Source: Panacibacter microcysteis
GTDB taxonomy: Bacteria; Bacteroidota; Bacteroidia; Chitinophagales; Chitinophagaceae
NCBI RefSeq assembly: GCF_015831355.1
Contig: NZ_JADWYR010000002.1
Span: 682,001-746,000, forward strand
Length of the DNA: 64,000 nucleotides
Reading direction: 5' to 3'
The position numbers and the translations under genes are program-made. The notes under the pieces are model-generated. The model was not told where the DNA came from and did not search any database. It worked only from the letters and a program-made list of their open reading frames with translations. This document shows positions 1-9,047 of the stretch, one piece after another (the stretch's first letter is position 1; each line of letters begins with the position of its first letter).

Positions 1-165
1 GACAACGATTACCGCTACGCGTTGGTTGCAGGAAAAAACAGGGATTATTTGTGGCTGTTATCCCGCGAAAAATCAATGCCGGAAGAAGTCATTGAACGGT
101 ACCTGAATATTGCGCGCAGCCACGGTTTTAAAGTAGAAGACCTGACATGGGTAAAACACGACTAA
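1..165 (+). CDS. blc: Lipocalin family protein (Blc-like), C-terminal part
   Basis: The window opens inside this gene, and only the last 54 codons before the TAA stop are visible. The stretch YRYALVAGKNRDYLWLLSR followed by a PEEV..RYLNIARSHGF segment is the C-terminal beta-strand and helix signature of bacterial lipocalins (Blc/apolipoprotein D type). These are usually outer-membrane lipoproteins of about 170-190 residues that bind lipids or lysophospholipids. The signal peptide and first two thirds of the barrel lie outside the window, so membrane anchoring cannot be checked. A strong terminator hairpin follows closely. Confidence 0.85.
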   Translation, partial: DNDYRYALVAGKNRDYLWLLSREKSMPEEVIERYLNIARSHGFKVEDLTWVKHD

Positions 166-190
166 GACTGTCTTGTACTACGTTTACAAA

Positions 191-220
191 AACGGCTGCA
201 GCAGACCTGCAGCCGTTTTT
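191..220 (+). terminator. Rho-independent terminator after the lipocalin gene
   Basis: An 11-bp perfect stem (AACGGCTGCAG / CTGCAGCCGTT) with a 5-nt loop is followed by a T run. It lies 25 bases after the lipocalin stop codon and insulates the downstream rph gene. Confidence 0.85.
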
Positions 221-406
221 GTATGCAGGAGTGTAAACTTATTTTACATAACCATGCGCCAGGTTTGGCAGGCTTATGGTTGTTTTGTTGCATGGTAAAC
301 GCTGCTACCCACCGTCTTTATTGCCTGTAAAAAATATAGTGTAGAAAAAGATTTTTGGCTTACTGCAACAGATACATTAGCTGTTGCTAACGTAAAATCT
401 TTCGCC

Positions 407-3004
407 ATGCATACATATGTATCCGCTTTAAGCGACCTGGGAAAAACTTCTTCCGACACCTTTGGTGGTAAAGCAGCCAACCTTGGTGAACTGTGTACAA
501 TACAAGGAATACATGTACCGCGTGGATGCTGTATATCCACCGCAGCCTTTAAAGAGATCATATCATCAAACGCACGTGTTGCAGCACTCATACAGGAATT
601 ATCGCAACTGCAGGCCACTGAAAAAAAATCGATTGCCGGGATAAGCGCTGTGCTTCGGCAAACGATAGCATCTGTTGAAATACCCGGGCAGCTTGTAAAC
701 GAAATAATGCTGCACCTTGAAATACCCGGCAGTCATCCAACATTTGCTATCCGTTCGAGTGCCACAGCAGAAGATTTGGCGGATGCATCTTTTGCGGGCC
801 AGCAGGACAGTTATCTGAACATTACCGGTAAAGCATCCATTCTTACGCACATCAGCAGATGCTGGGCTTCGCTGTTTACAGAAAGAGCTGTTTTATACCG
901 TATACAAAATGGTTTTAGCCAGGCAGGTGTTTACCTGTCTGTTATCATACAGGAAATGGTGCCGGCAGAGGCCTCAGGCATTATGTTTACGGCTGATCCC
1001 GTTACAGGCAACCGGAAGGTTGTTTCGATCGATGCAGGCTTTGGGCTTGGTGAAGCAATAGTATCTGGCATTGTTAATACAGATGTTTATAAGGTAATGG
1101 GGAATGCCATCATCAGTCGGAAGATATCGTCAAAAAAACAGGGAATGTATGCATCGCAACAGGGTGGTACAAAGCTGGCAGAGATTGATTACAGCAAGCG
1201 TGACCAGCAGGTATTGACCGACGCACAAATAATACGTCTCGCTGAAACTGGCAGTAAAATAGCCCGTCATTTTACCACCGCGCAGGATGTTGAATGGTGT
1301 TTGGCAGGCGGCATATTTTACATTGTGCAATCCCGGCCGGTTACTACGCTATTTCCCATTCCTGAAGGCGGTGCAAACAACAAACATATATATGTTTCGG
1401 TCGGCCACCAGCAGATGATGACGGATGCAATTAAACCGCTGGGGTTATCAATCTGGCAGCTAACGGCGCCCCGACCAATGTTTACTGCCGGCGGCAGGTT
1501 ATTTGTTGATATTATGCAGGATCTGTCAACAGCTACGGGCCGGAATATGGTAATGAATGTGCTGGGTAAATCTGACCCGCTTATAAAAACAGCTTTGCTC
1601 AAAATCCTGCAACGGCAGGATCTTTTTGATACATCAAATGATGCGCCTGTGCAGCAATCGGATAATTCTCACCCGCCCCACACCAACCTGCAGGAATACA
1701 CCGCAGAAGATGTTGCAGCGCTCATCAGCAAAAGTGAGCAATCAATAATGCAGCTAAAACAAGCCATCCGTAACAAAAGCGGCGTAGCACTGATAGAGTT
1801 TATAGAGCAGGACATACAACAATACAGGCAGTCAGTTGCATGTAACAATAGCATTGGTATTATTATGAGTGGCATAAGTGCAGCGCAGTGGCTGAATGAA
1901 AAAATGCAGGAATGGCTGGGCGAAAAAAATGTGGCCAATAAACTTTCGCAGTCCCTCGCCAATAACATCACTGCGCAAATGGGTCTTGCATTGCTTGATG
2001 TTGCAGATGTTATTCGTCCATATAAAAACATCATCGCCTACCTGCGCCATACAAGCGATAATCATTTTTTAAACGTACTGCCTTCGTTGGAAAATGGTGA
2101 AAAAGTAAAAAAAGCAATCGGTAATTTTCTTGAAAAATACGGTATGCGGTGCGAAGGTGAAATTGACATCACCAGGCCACGATGGAGCGAAGAACCTGTA
2201 ACGCTTATACCCTTGCTGCTTGCAAACATCGATGGTTTAAAAGCGGGTGAAAGCAAACGCAGGTTTGAAAAAGGTTTACAGGAAGCCAGGCAGCAGGAAA
2301 CCGCATTGCTGGAACGATTGCAACAACTGCCGGGTGCAGCATTGAAAATGCAGGAAACGAAACAGCAGGTTCACAAACTGCGCACCCTGGCAGGCTACCG
2401 GGAATACCCGAAATACCACATGGTAAGCCGGTATTTTGCTTACAAACAGGCACTGCTGCAGGAAGCCGGAGAACTGGTGCAGCAAAATAAAATACACCAC
2501 ACAACAGACATTTTCTACCTGGGCCTGGAAGAAATAAAATACCTGTTACAATATCAGCACTCCTGCAACCAGTTGATCGATGAACGAAAGCAGGCCTACA
2601 GGCACTATAACAAATTAATGCCACCGCGCATCTTTACCGGTGATGGTGAGATTATCACGGGCAGTTATGAACATGCACAGCTTCCTGCCGGGGCCATTGG
2701 CGGTCTGGCTGTATCATCGGGTGTTGCAGAAGGAAGGGCACGCATTATTTACAACCTGGCCAATGCAGACCTGCAGCCCGGCGATATTCTCGTTACACGT
2801 TTTACAGACCCCGGGTGGACGCCGCTTTTTGTTTCCATCAAAGCATTGGTAACAGAAGTAGGCGGTCTTATGACGCACGGTTCTGTCATTGCCCGTGAGT
2901 ATGGCCTGCCAGCCGTTGTAGGCGTCGAAAATGCAACGCAGTTGATCATGGATGGCAGGCAAATAAGGGTAAACGGAACAGATGGCAATATAGAACTGCT
3001 ATAA
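407..3004 (+). CDS. rph: Rifamycin phosphotransferase (PEP-synthase-like)
   Basis: This 865-residue protein has the three-part layout of rifampin phosphotransferase, which inactivates rifamycins by transferring the beta-phosphate of ATP to the ansa-chain hydroxyl. Residues 1-320 form the ATP-grasp half of PEP synthase (IRSSATAEDL, ASFAGQQD, EASGIMFTADP, VEWCLAGG, IVQSRPVTTL). The middle part carries blocks I recall from the Listeria enzyme, such as GGRLFVD, GRNM, MGLALLDVADVIRPY, RCEGEIDITRPRW and YREYPKYHMVSRY. The C-terminal phospho-His domain has LMTHGSVIAREYGLPAVVG, with the catalytic histidine at about residue 824. Unlike true PEP synthase it has no C-terminal TIM barrel, and its length fits RPH (about 865). 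The start is the ATG at 407. It is a single-gene unit after a terminator. I see no obvious rifamycin-response element upstream. Confidence 0.9.
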   Translation: MHTYVSALSDLGKTSSDTFGGKAANLGELCTIQGIHVPRGCCISTAAFKEIISSNARVAALIQELSQLQATEKKSIAGISAVLRQTIASVEIPGQLVNEIMLHLEIPGSHPTFAIRSSATAEDLADASFAGQQDSYLNITGKASILTHISRCWASLFTERAVLYRIQNGFSQAGVYLSVIIQEMVPAEASGIMFTADPVTGNRKVVSIDAGFGLGEAIVSGIVNTDVYKVMGNAIISRKISSKKQGMYASQQGGTKLAEIDYSKRDQQVLTDAQIIRLAETGSKIARHFTTAQDVEWCLAGGIFYIVQSRPVTTLFPIPEGGANNKHIYVSVGHQQMMTDAIKPLGLSIWQLTAPRPMFTAGGRLFVDIMQDLSTATGRNMVMNVLGKSDPLIKTALLKILQRQDLFDTSNDAPVQQSDNSHPPHTNLQEYTAEDVAALISKSEQSIMQLKQAIRNKSGVALIEFIEQDIQQYRQSVACNNSIGIIMSGISAAQWLNEKMQEWLGEKNVANKLSQSLANNITAQMGLALLDVADVIRPYKNIIAYLRHTSDNHFLNVLPSLENGEKVKKAIGNFLEKYGMRCEGEIDITRPRWSEEPVTLIPLLLANIDGLKAGESKRRFEKGLQEARQQETALLERLQQLPGAALKMQETKQQVHKLRTLAGYREYPKYHMVSRYFAYKQALLQEAGELVQQNKIHHTTDIFYLGLEEIKYLLQYQHSCNQLIDERKQAYRHYNKLMPPRIFTGDGEIITGSYEHAQLPAGAIGGLAVSSGVAEGRARIIYNLANADLQPGDILVTRFTDPGWTPLFVSIKALVTEVGGLMTHGSVIAREYGLPAVVGVENATQLIMDGRQIRVNGTDGNIELL

Positions 3005-3048
3005 AGTCAATGCGGCATACGTTAGTACAAAAAAGATTTTGGTAGTCA

Positions 3049-3120
3049 GCAGCAGATCTTCGTGGCATCGCCTGTTGCCACGCTCGGTTCAGGGTTCCGT
3101 CGTTATGGCGACTGTAGCGT
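3049..3120 (+). repeat. Dispersed intergenic repeat, copy 1 (type C core)
   Basis: The core GTTGCCACGCTCGGTTCAGG (3074-3093) sits between a GGCATCGCCT left flank and a GTTCCGTCGTTATGGCG right flank. Those flanks match copy 3 (12774-12850), which carries the type A core instead. It lies between the rph 3' end and the 3' end of the convergent broken acyltransferase gene. Confidence 0.75.
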
Positions 3121-3167
3121 GCGTGCTCATCAAACCTCCGTGAAAGATCAGGCGGTTTAATTATTAT

Positions 3168-4298
3168 TTACACACGCAGAAACACGTTTTTCTTATACAT
3201 AAAATACAGGAACAGCCATTTTACAAGAACAAATGTTGTGGCCAATATCACTGCGTTGAAAGGGTTTCCGGCCAGTGTTCCCAGCCAGCCAAACAAGCTA
3301 TCGTTGGTAAATTCCCAGTCAATAAAGTGGCCGGACATATAGATAAGGATGGAGTTCATGCCAATCACCTTGAAAAAGAAGGCCCAGCTTTTATAGCTTT
3401 TTACATCTATGATAAAGTAAAACAGCGATAACAACAATAAACTCAAACCGCCTACCTGTAAAACAAAAGAGCTCGTCCACAGGTTTTTATTGATCGGGAA
3501 TGTTATGTTCCATAATTGTGCAAGCACAATAAACACTATACCGGCAGCCGCCATACGAACACACTTCTGTGTACCATTGAGGGATGATGTCCTGATAAAT
3601 GTACCCGTAAGAATGCCTGACAGCCCCGTAGCAATTGCAGGTATGGTAGAAAAAATACCTTCCGGGTCATGAATGCCCAGGTACAATTTGCCGGGTAGTA
3701 AAATGCGGTCAACGTAAGATGCTAGATTACCCTGTATGGTAAGATCACCAGGGGCAAAACCCGGCGCATGACCCACTTTCATTGCCAGCCAGTAACCCAA
3801 TAATAAGCCAACAAATCAGATAACCTGGCTGCGTTTGCTGCCATAGATGTAAATAATATTGGCAAACATATAGGCAAGACCAATGCGCCCAAGCACACTT
3901 CCAATACGCAATTCTGCGACAGGTTTCAACACAAGACCGTTATTGGCAATTATACCAAGCAACACCAGTATTAATCCACGTTTTATAACCCTCAGTAAAA
4001 GTTTTTTTCGTGCAACACCTTTTTCCATTTCCCGGCCAACAGAGTACGGTGTGGCTACGCCGGCAAGGAAAAGAAACAGCGGGAATATCAGGTCATAAAA
4101 ATGAAAACCATTCCATTCAGGGTGTGTCATCTGTAAAGCAATGGCACCCCAGAACGGTGATCCTGTAGCTTCATAGAGCTTATGAAAAATCTCCTCCGCT
4201 CCCATTATCCAAAACATGTCGAAGCCGCGCAAGGCATCCAGCGAGTAAAGCCTTTGTTGCGGCACTATACCTGTTTTAACAGCTATACGTTTGGGCAA
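3168..4298 (-). pseudogene. Acyltransferase-like membrane protein (DUF5009/NagX type), broken by an in-frame TGA
   Basis: Two reading frames on the minus strand (4298-3816 and 3800-3168) are in the same frame, separated only by a TGA at 3818-3816. Read through, they give about 376 residues, the usual length of the heparan-alpha-glucosaminide N-acetyltransferase-like/DUF5009 membrane family. The N-terminal RLYSLDALRGFDMFWIMG and the FYDLIFPLFLFLAGVA segment are family hallmarks. After the TGA the sequence resumes with a typical helix (FVGLLLGYWLAM), then further membrane spans to the C-terminus. Nothing is missing except the one sense codon (TGG to TGA would suffice). The only upstream start candidate is a TTG at 4298, which may be further decay. 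Either this is a recent pseudogene, or there is a base error or readthrough. The function would be acetyl transfer across the inner membrane to an amino sugar, inferred from family only. Confidence 0.75.
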
Positions 4299-4521
4299 TG
4301 AATTGTCTTCACTGATAGTTGCAGCAGTTGATGAAGATTTGGTTGTTTGTATATGTTATAAAAATACAGATAAGCAAATAATTAACTGTGCCGGTTTGTT
4401 TTCAGCAATCGTTTTTTCACCTGCTGCAGGCGAATTGCCGGAAAGGGCATGCCACAGCTTTACAGCCCGCTTTACCTTAAGAGTCTATTGCGTTGAGTAA
4501 GCAGCCTTACATCAGTTTTAC

Positions 4522-4869
4522 TTATCGCTTACCCATTATCTTTTTGCGATGGTTGGTGCCCCACGTATTAAGCGCCTGCAATACCACTTCCAGGCTTTTG
4601 GAATATTCCGTTACGGTGTATTCTACCAATGCCGGCGTAGCGTCGTAAACCGTACGTTTTATAAGCTGGTGTTCTTCCAGTTCTTTCAACTCTTTCGCAA
4701 GTACTTTGGAGGAAATACCGGGAATGCTTCTTTCAATTTCCCTGAAGCGGTTATTACCGTTGGAGACAGCAATATAAATCAACAGTTTCCATTTGCCGTG
4801 TATAGCATCCAGCGCGTCTCTTATAGGCAGTAACGCTCCCAGGCAATCTTTGTGGTCTACTTTATTCAT
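4522..4869 (-). CDS. HxlR-family transcriptional regulator
   Basis: This 115-residue winged-helix protein has the HxlR pattern: a cysteine near the N-terminus (DCLGALLPIRDAL), the GKWKLLIYIAV helix, RFREIERSIPGISSKVLAKELKELEEHQLI as the recognition helix region, and a VEYTVTEYSKSL wing. The longest frame begins at a TTG at 4923, but that would put the start inside the operator described at 4914-4950. The ATG at 4869 gives the usual HxlR N-terminus, so I chose it. It is transcribed divergently from the azoreductase gene. HxlR regulators commonly sense quinones, aldehydes or disulfide stress through the N-terminal cysteine and repress an adjacent oxidoreductase, which is the likely role here. 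Confidence 0.88.
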   Translation of the reverse strand: MNKVDHKDCLGALLPIRDALDAIHGKWKLLIYIAVSNGNNRFREIERSIPGISSKVLAKELKELEEHQLIKRTVYDATPALVEYTVTEYSKSLEVVLQALNTWGTNHRKKIMGKR

Positions 4870-4913
4870 AGATAACTTTTCAAACGTGGTTACCTGCAGG
4901 TGAGCGGGCAAAC

Positions 4914-4950
4914 CGCTTACCAAAGGGTAACTGCTGTATTTTGGTAAGCG
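4914..4950. promoter_or_regulatory. Inverted-repeat operator between hxlR-type gene and azoR
   Basis: The arms CGCTTACCAAA (4914-4924) and TTTGGTAAGCG (4940-4950) are perfect 11-bp inverted repeats separated by 15 nt. They lie in the 121-bp divergent intergenic region, 40 bp before the azoR start and 45 bp before the regulator start. The symmetry fits a dimeric winged-helix regulator, most simply the adjacent HxlR protein controlling both genes. No binding data are implied. Confidence 0.7.
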
Positions 4951-4990
4951 AAGTTAAGGAGCTTTACATCATTAACAAAAAGTGTGAACT

Positions 4991-5602
4991 ATGGCAAAGA
5001 TTTTAAACATTCAGTCAAGCATTAACGGGGCACAGTCAGTGAGTAATCAATTATCTGCAGAGATCATTGCACAGATAACAGCTTCGCACCCGGGAAGTGA
5101 GTTAATAATACGCGACCTTGGCAAAGAACCCGTACCACATCTTGATGCGGCCGATTTTACTGCTATGCGCATTCCCGAAGAACAGCGCAACCAGGTGCAG
5201 GCTACAGCAGTTGCATATGCAGACATGCTTATTGCCGAAGTGCTGGATGCAGACATTATCGTAATAGGTGTGCCATTTTACAATTTCCACATACCATCAG
5301 TTTTAAAATCGTGGCTCGACCACCTGGCAGTACCCGGCAAAACATTTAATTATAGTGCAGCGGGAGTACCGGAGGGTTTGATAAGCGGAAAAAAAGTTTA
5401 CCTGGCTATTGCACAGGGCGGTGTATACAGAGAAGAACCAATGAAAACCATTGATAACATTGAACCTTTTCTCCGCGGCTTTCTTGGTTTTATTGGCATG
5501 CACGACGTAACGGTGTTCCGCGCAGACGGGGTGTCTATACCAGCTTTGCGTGACCAGCATTTAGCCAGCACCTTAGGTATGATAGCACAACATGCATATT
5601 GA
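4991..5602 (+). CDS. azoR: FMN-dependent NADH:quinone oxidoreductase / azoreductase
   Basis: This 203-residue flavodoxin-like protein carries AzoR family features: an N-terminal beta strand and phosphate loop (ILNIQSSINGAQSVSNQLS), the FMN-contact block VIGVPFYNFHIPSVLKSWLDHL, then GKTFNYSAAGVPEGLISGKKV and AIAQGGVY before a C-terminal FLGFIGM segment. The enzyme reduces quinones, and azo compounds in vitro, by two-electron transfer from NADH using FMN in the cytoplasm. The length is normal (about 200). It is divergent from the HxlR-type regulator, with a perfect palindrome in the shared promoter region, which suggests induction by quinone-like electrophiles. Confidence 0.9.
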   Translation: MAKILNIQSSINGAQSVSNQLSAEIIAQITASHPGSELIIRDLGKEPVPHLDAADFTAMRIPEEQRNQVQATAVAYADMLIAEVLDADIIVIGVPFYNFHIPSVLKSWLDHLAVPGKTFNYSAAGVPEGLISGKKVYLAIAQGGVYREEPMKTIDNIEPFLRGFLGFIGMHDVTVFRADGVSIPALRDQHLASTLGMIAQHAY

Positions 5603-5788
5603 GTATAGAAATAAATTTTAATATCGGTTATATACATATTTATGTAATGTTTTTTGGTAGCATCATTTAAGCATTTAGTAGCAGATAATCGGCAAATGGG
5701 CGCATTACCAATAGAGTAGCAACGCTGGCAGATAATTTTAATAGCTGCCATTATTCTGTGGCGCAACAACTAACAGCCTGACTAATCT

Positions 5789-6985
5789 ATGCGTGCTATA
5801 TTACTTACTGCCGGAATGATAATGCTGTTTATTGCCGAAGTGCTGAAATCTTATTTCACTATGCCCTTTGCAGGCAGCTTCGAAAACGATGCACTGGCTA
5901 TTGGATACTTTTTCAGCAATAATATTGTTTGGCTGCGTATACTGGCTGTGTTGCTGATTGCTTACCCGTTGTATAGTCTTGTAAAAAACAAAAAAATAAA
6001 GCCTTTGTTTCCCGTGCTGCTTTTGCTGGCAGGTTATGTTGCAGTGTATTACTACCTGAACGTGTATGTATTGCCTGAAGAAGTGTACCAGCCAATCAAA
6101 GTAAAAACCTTCGCATCGAAAAAAGCCAATAAAATAAGTAGTGACAAGATGGTGATTGGCGTTAATATTAACGGACAGGCAAAGGCTTACCCGTTACAGA
6201 TCATTGGCTACCACCATCACATTACTGACACGGTAAATGGTGTACCGATCATTGTTACTTACTGCACGGTATGCCGGAGTGCAAGGGTCTTTGATGCTGA
6301 GGTAGACGGGCAAACAACTCACTTTCGCCTGGTGGGCATGAATAAGTACAATGCTTTGTTTAAAGATGACAGGACCGACAGCTGGTGGCAGCAGGCAACA
6401 GGCAAGGCTGTAGCCGGACCGCTGAAAAACAAAGTGCTCCGGGAAATACCGTCGCAGCAGGTTACACTGAGCAGCTGGTTAAAAAGACATCCTGATGCAT
6501 TGGTGATGCAACCGGATACAAACTACCTGGCTGCTTACAGGCTTACACAGGATGACAAGGCTTTTTTCAGGGCCAAATATTCCCAGCATGATTCTGCTGC
6601 TTTTAAAGCCAAATCTATGGTGATAGGTATTGTACAAAACAATGTGGCGAAAGCATATGATTTCGACAGACTGAACCGTAACAAAATCATCGAAGATTCG
6701 GTTAACCGGTTACCGCTGCTGATAACGGTGGAAGCCGACAATGCGAGTGTGCATACATTAAACAGGAATGTAAACGGAGTAACGCATGTTTTTGAAAAAA
6801 CTGACAAACCCAACCTGCTCAAGGATGTTGCCACGCAAAGTATATGGAACCTTGAAGGAACCTGCATAGAAGGAAGACTGGAAGGAACTCAGTTAGAAGA
6901 GGTTCAATCTTATGTAGAGACATGGCAATCGTGGAGTGAATTTCACCCTGGGACGGCGGAATACGAAGACGCCGGAGAAAAATAA
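5789..6985 (+). CDS. DUF3179 domain-containing membrane protein
   Basis: This 398-residue protein has three hydrophobic segments in its first 100 residues (about 1-20, 46-65 and 74-92), which should anchor it in the inner membrane. The rest matches DUF3179: VIGVNINGQAKAYPLQII, HHHITDTVNGVPIIVTYC, TVCRSARVF, FRLVGMNKYNALFKDD, TDSWWQQATGKAVAGPL, and an LEGTCIEGRLEGTQLEEV end. The conserved histidines and the YC/C motif look like a metal or redox site, but the family has no established biochemical function that I know of. It is preceded by a 186-bp gap without a clear signal and followed by repeat copy 2. It appears to be a single-gene unit. Confidence 0.85.
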   Translation: MRAILLTAGMIMLFIAEVLKSYFTMPFAGSFENDALAIGYFFSNNIVWLRILAVLLIAYPLYSLVKNKKIKPLFPVLLLLAGYVAVYYYLNVYVLPEEVYQPIKVKTFASKKANKISSDKMVIGVNINGQAKAYPLQIIGYHHHITDTVNGVPIIVTYCTVCRSARVFDAEVDGQTTHFRLVGMNKYNALFKDDRTDSWWQQATGKAVAGPLKNKVLREIPSQQVTLSSWLKRHPDALVMQPDTNYLAAYRLTQDDKAFFRAKYSQHDSAAFKAKSMVIGIVQNNVAKAYDFDRLNRNKIIEDSVNRLPLLITVEADNASVHTLNRNVNGVTHVFEKTDKPNLLKDVATQSIWNLEGTCIEGRLEGTQLEEVQSYVETWQSWSEFHPGTAEYEDAGEK

Positions 6986-7054
6986 AAACATATTGACTGG
7001 TGAAGGGCGATGTGCGCGGTGACAGGCATGATAAATATTCGTTTGTAAGTACCG

Positions 7055-7130
7055 GAAACCGCAGTTGCCATAAAAGTGGAACGCACAAGTGAGTGACACA
7101 ACAGGTGATGCCATACTATACTACTGCCGG
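7055..7130 (-). repeat. Dispersed intergenic repeat, copy 2 (type A)
   Basis: The reverse-strand core is 7083-7102 (one mismatch to GTTGTGTCACTCACTTGTAC). The full flanks are present: GCAGTTGCCATAAAA on one side and GGTGATGCCAT...CTGCCGG on the other. It lies between the DUF3179 gene and the antiporter gene. Confidence 0.8.
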
Positions 7131-7237
7131 CAACAACCCTTCATTTCTTTCATTACACACCTTTATCCCTTTAAACTGCATGATTGCATCTAACCTGATA
7201 AAGAATATCTTTAAGCATTGAATAAACTACAGCTTAA

Positions 7238-8818
7238 ATGATTGAACGTTTCTCCTTTTACCTGGCATTGATTGTGGCGATTGTATTGCTGATCATGCTT
7301 GCAAAAAAAATACGGGTTGCATATCCCATTTTGCTGGTTATTGCCGGGCTGCTGATCAGTTTTATACCGGCGGTTCCGGTAATACACATAGACCATGAGC
7401 TCATCTTTATCATTTTTTTACCACCGCTGTTATATGAAGCTGCCTGGGTAATATCGTGGAAGGAGCTGTGGCGCTGGCGGCGCATTATCGGCAGTTTTGC
7501 GTTTGTGGTGGTTTTTCTTACGGCTTTATCTGTTGCGGTGGTGGCCAACGCTTTCATTCCCGGTTTTTCGCTGGCACTTGGATTTTTGCTGGGTGGTATT
7601 GTTTCGCCGCCTGACGCTGTGAGTGCTGGTGCTATTCTGAAATTTGTTACTGTACCAAAAAGGATGTCTTCTATACTGGAAGGAGAAAGTTTATTGAACG
7701 ATGCATCATCGCTGATCATCTTCAGGTTTGCCGCCATTGCAGTAACGACGGGCCAGTTTGTATGGTACAATGCAGCACTGAGTTTTGGATGGATGGTTAT
7801 TGGTGGTGTACTGATCGGTTTGCTTATAGGTTACCTGTTTATGAAATTTCATAAGCGCTTGCCAACCGATGTATATATGGACGTTATACTTACGCTTGTA
7901 ACACCATACGTAATGTACATTGTGGCGGAAGAAGCACACAGCTCAGGTGTACTTGCAGTGGTTAGCGGGGGACTGTATTTATCGCACAAACAACATTCAT
8001 TTCTAAGAAGCTCCTCAAGGTTGCGGGGTGTAAATGTGTGGGAAAGCCTGGTGTTTGTTTTAAATGGCCTGGTCTTTATGCTGATCGGGCTTGACCTGCC
8101 TGAAATTACTGAAGGACTGAAAGCAGAAGGCATAAGTTTCAGGGATGCCATTGGATATGGTTTACTGGTAACAGGTGTATTGATTGCGGGTAGAATTCTT
8201 GCTGCTTACGGTGCTGTTATAACCACGCTGATTGCGCGCAATTTCATTAAAGTTGCGGATGGCAACCCGGGCTTTAAAGCACCGGTACTTTTAGGATGGA
8301 CGGGTATGCGTGGCGTGGTATCGCTTGCTGCAGCATTGTCTATACCAACTGTAACAGACGAAGCGGGCACGCCATTTCCGCATCGCAACCTGATCCTCTT
8401 TATTACGTTCATTGTTATACTTACCACGCTGCTGCTGCAGGGGCTTACCCTGCCGTATCTCATTAAGAAAATAAAGCTACCTGATTATGATGACTACCTT
8501 CCCGAAGAACAGGCCAATGAATTGTTGAAAAAAGAATTATCCCGCCATGCTTTGCAATACCTCAACACGCATTATGCAGAGCATCTTAACAGTCATATAC
8601 TACTAAAGCAAATGGCAGAAAAGTGGGAAAGCAAGTTGCTGGATGGTGCAGAAATAATTCTTTCTGAAGAAAGTAAAGCGATCTACCTGGACCTGTTGAA
8701 CCAGCAACGTAAATGGTTGCTGAATAAAAATGATACCAATGATGACGTGGATGAAGATATCATACGCAGGCACCTATACCAGATAGATATTGAAGAAGAA
8801 AAACTGCGGTTTATGTAA
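7238..8818 (+). CDS. CPA1-family Na+/H+ antiporter
   Basis: This 526-residue protein has about 12 hydrophobic helices in the first 420 residues and a charged cytoplasmic tail (KLPDYDDYLPEEQ onward). Family motifs are clear: FLPPLLYEAAW (60-70), SPPDAVSA (123-130) and EGESLLNDASSLI (148-160), which carry the ion-binding acidic residues in helices 4 and 5, and GWTGMRGVVSLAAALS in helix 11. It exchanges Na+ (or K+) for H+ across the inner membrane for pH and salt homeostasis. The C-terminal 100 residues form helical, acidic regulatory sequence typical of bacterial NhaP/YjcE-type members. The start is the ATG at 7238. It is transcribed alone as far as visible. Confidence 0.93.
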   Translation: MIERFSFYLALIVAIVLLIMLAKKIRVAYPILLVIAGLLISFIPAVPVIHIDHELIFIIFLPPLLYEAAWVISWKELWRWRRIIGSFAFVVVFLTALSVAVVANAFIPGFSLALGFLLGGIVSPPDAVSAGAILKFVTVPKRMSSILEGESLLNDASSLIIFRFAAIAVTTGQFVWYNAALSFGWMVIGGVLIGLLIGYLFMKFHKRLPTDVYMDVILTLVTPYVMYIVAEEAHSSGVLAVVSGGLYLSHKQHSFLRSSSRLRGVNVWESLVFVLNGLVFMLIGLDLPEITEGLKAEGISFRDAIGYGLLVTGVLIAGRILAAYGAVITTLIARNFIKVADGNPGFKAPVLLGWTGMRGVVSLAAALSIPTVTDEAGTPFPHRNLILFITFIVILTTLLLQGLTLPYLIKKIKLPDYDDYLPEEQANELLKKELSRHALQYLNTHYAEHLNSHILLKQMAEKWESKLLDGAEIILSEESKAIYLDLLNQQRKWLLNKNDTNDDVDEDIIRRHLYQIDIEEEKLRFM

Positions 8819-9047
8819 TCGTACACAGCAGCACTGTTTAAAGCACCGGGAGCATCATAACTTTTCATTTTAAATATCTGCAAAGAAGTAATTGCAAAAA
8901 ACAACCGCATACCGGTTACGGTTTGCATCTTTACAGAGACCTATACCCGGAAGAACTTCTGCCAGCAATTTTTACATAACAGACATCCTGTATGTTATTA
9001 CGACACCAGCACGTATAAACCGAAACTGCACAACCAAAACAAAGATC

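Noticed and set aside
4291-4500. 69-residue plus-strand frame between the broken acyltransferase and the HxlR gene
   Set aside because: It has no family resemblance, overlaps the start of the minus-strand gene and shows no ribosome-binding site; likely chance.
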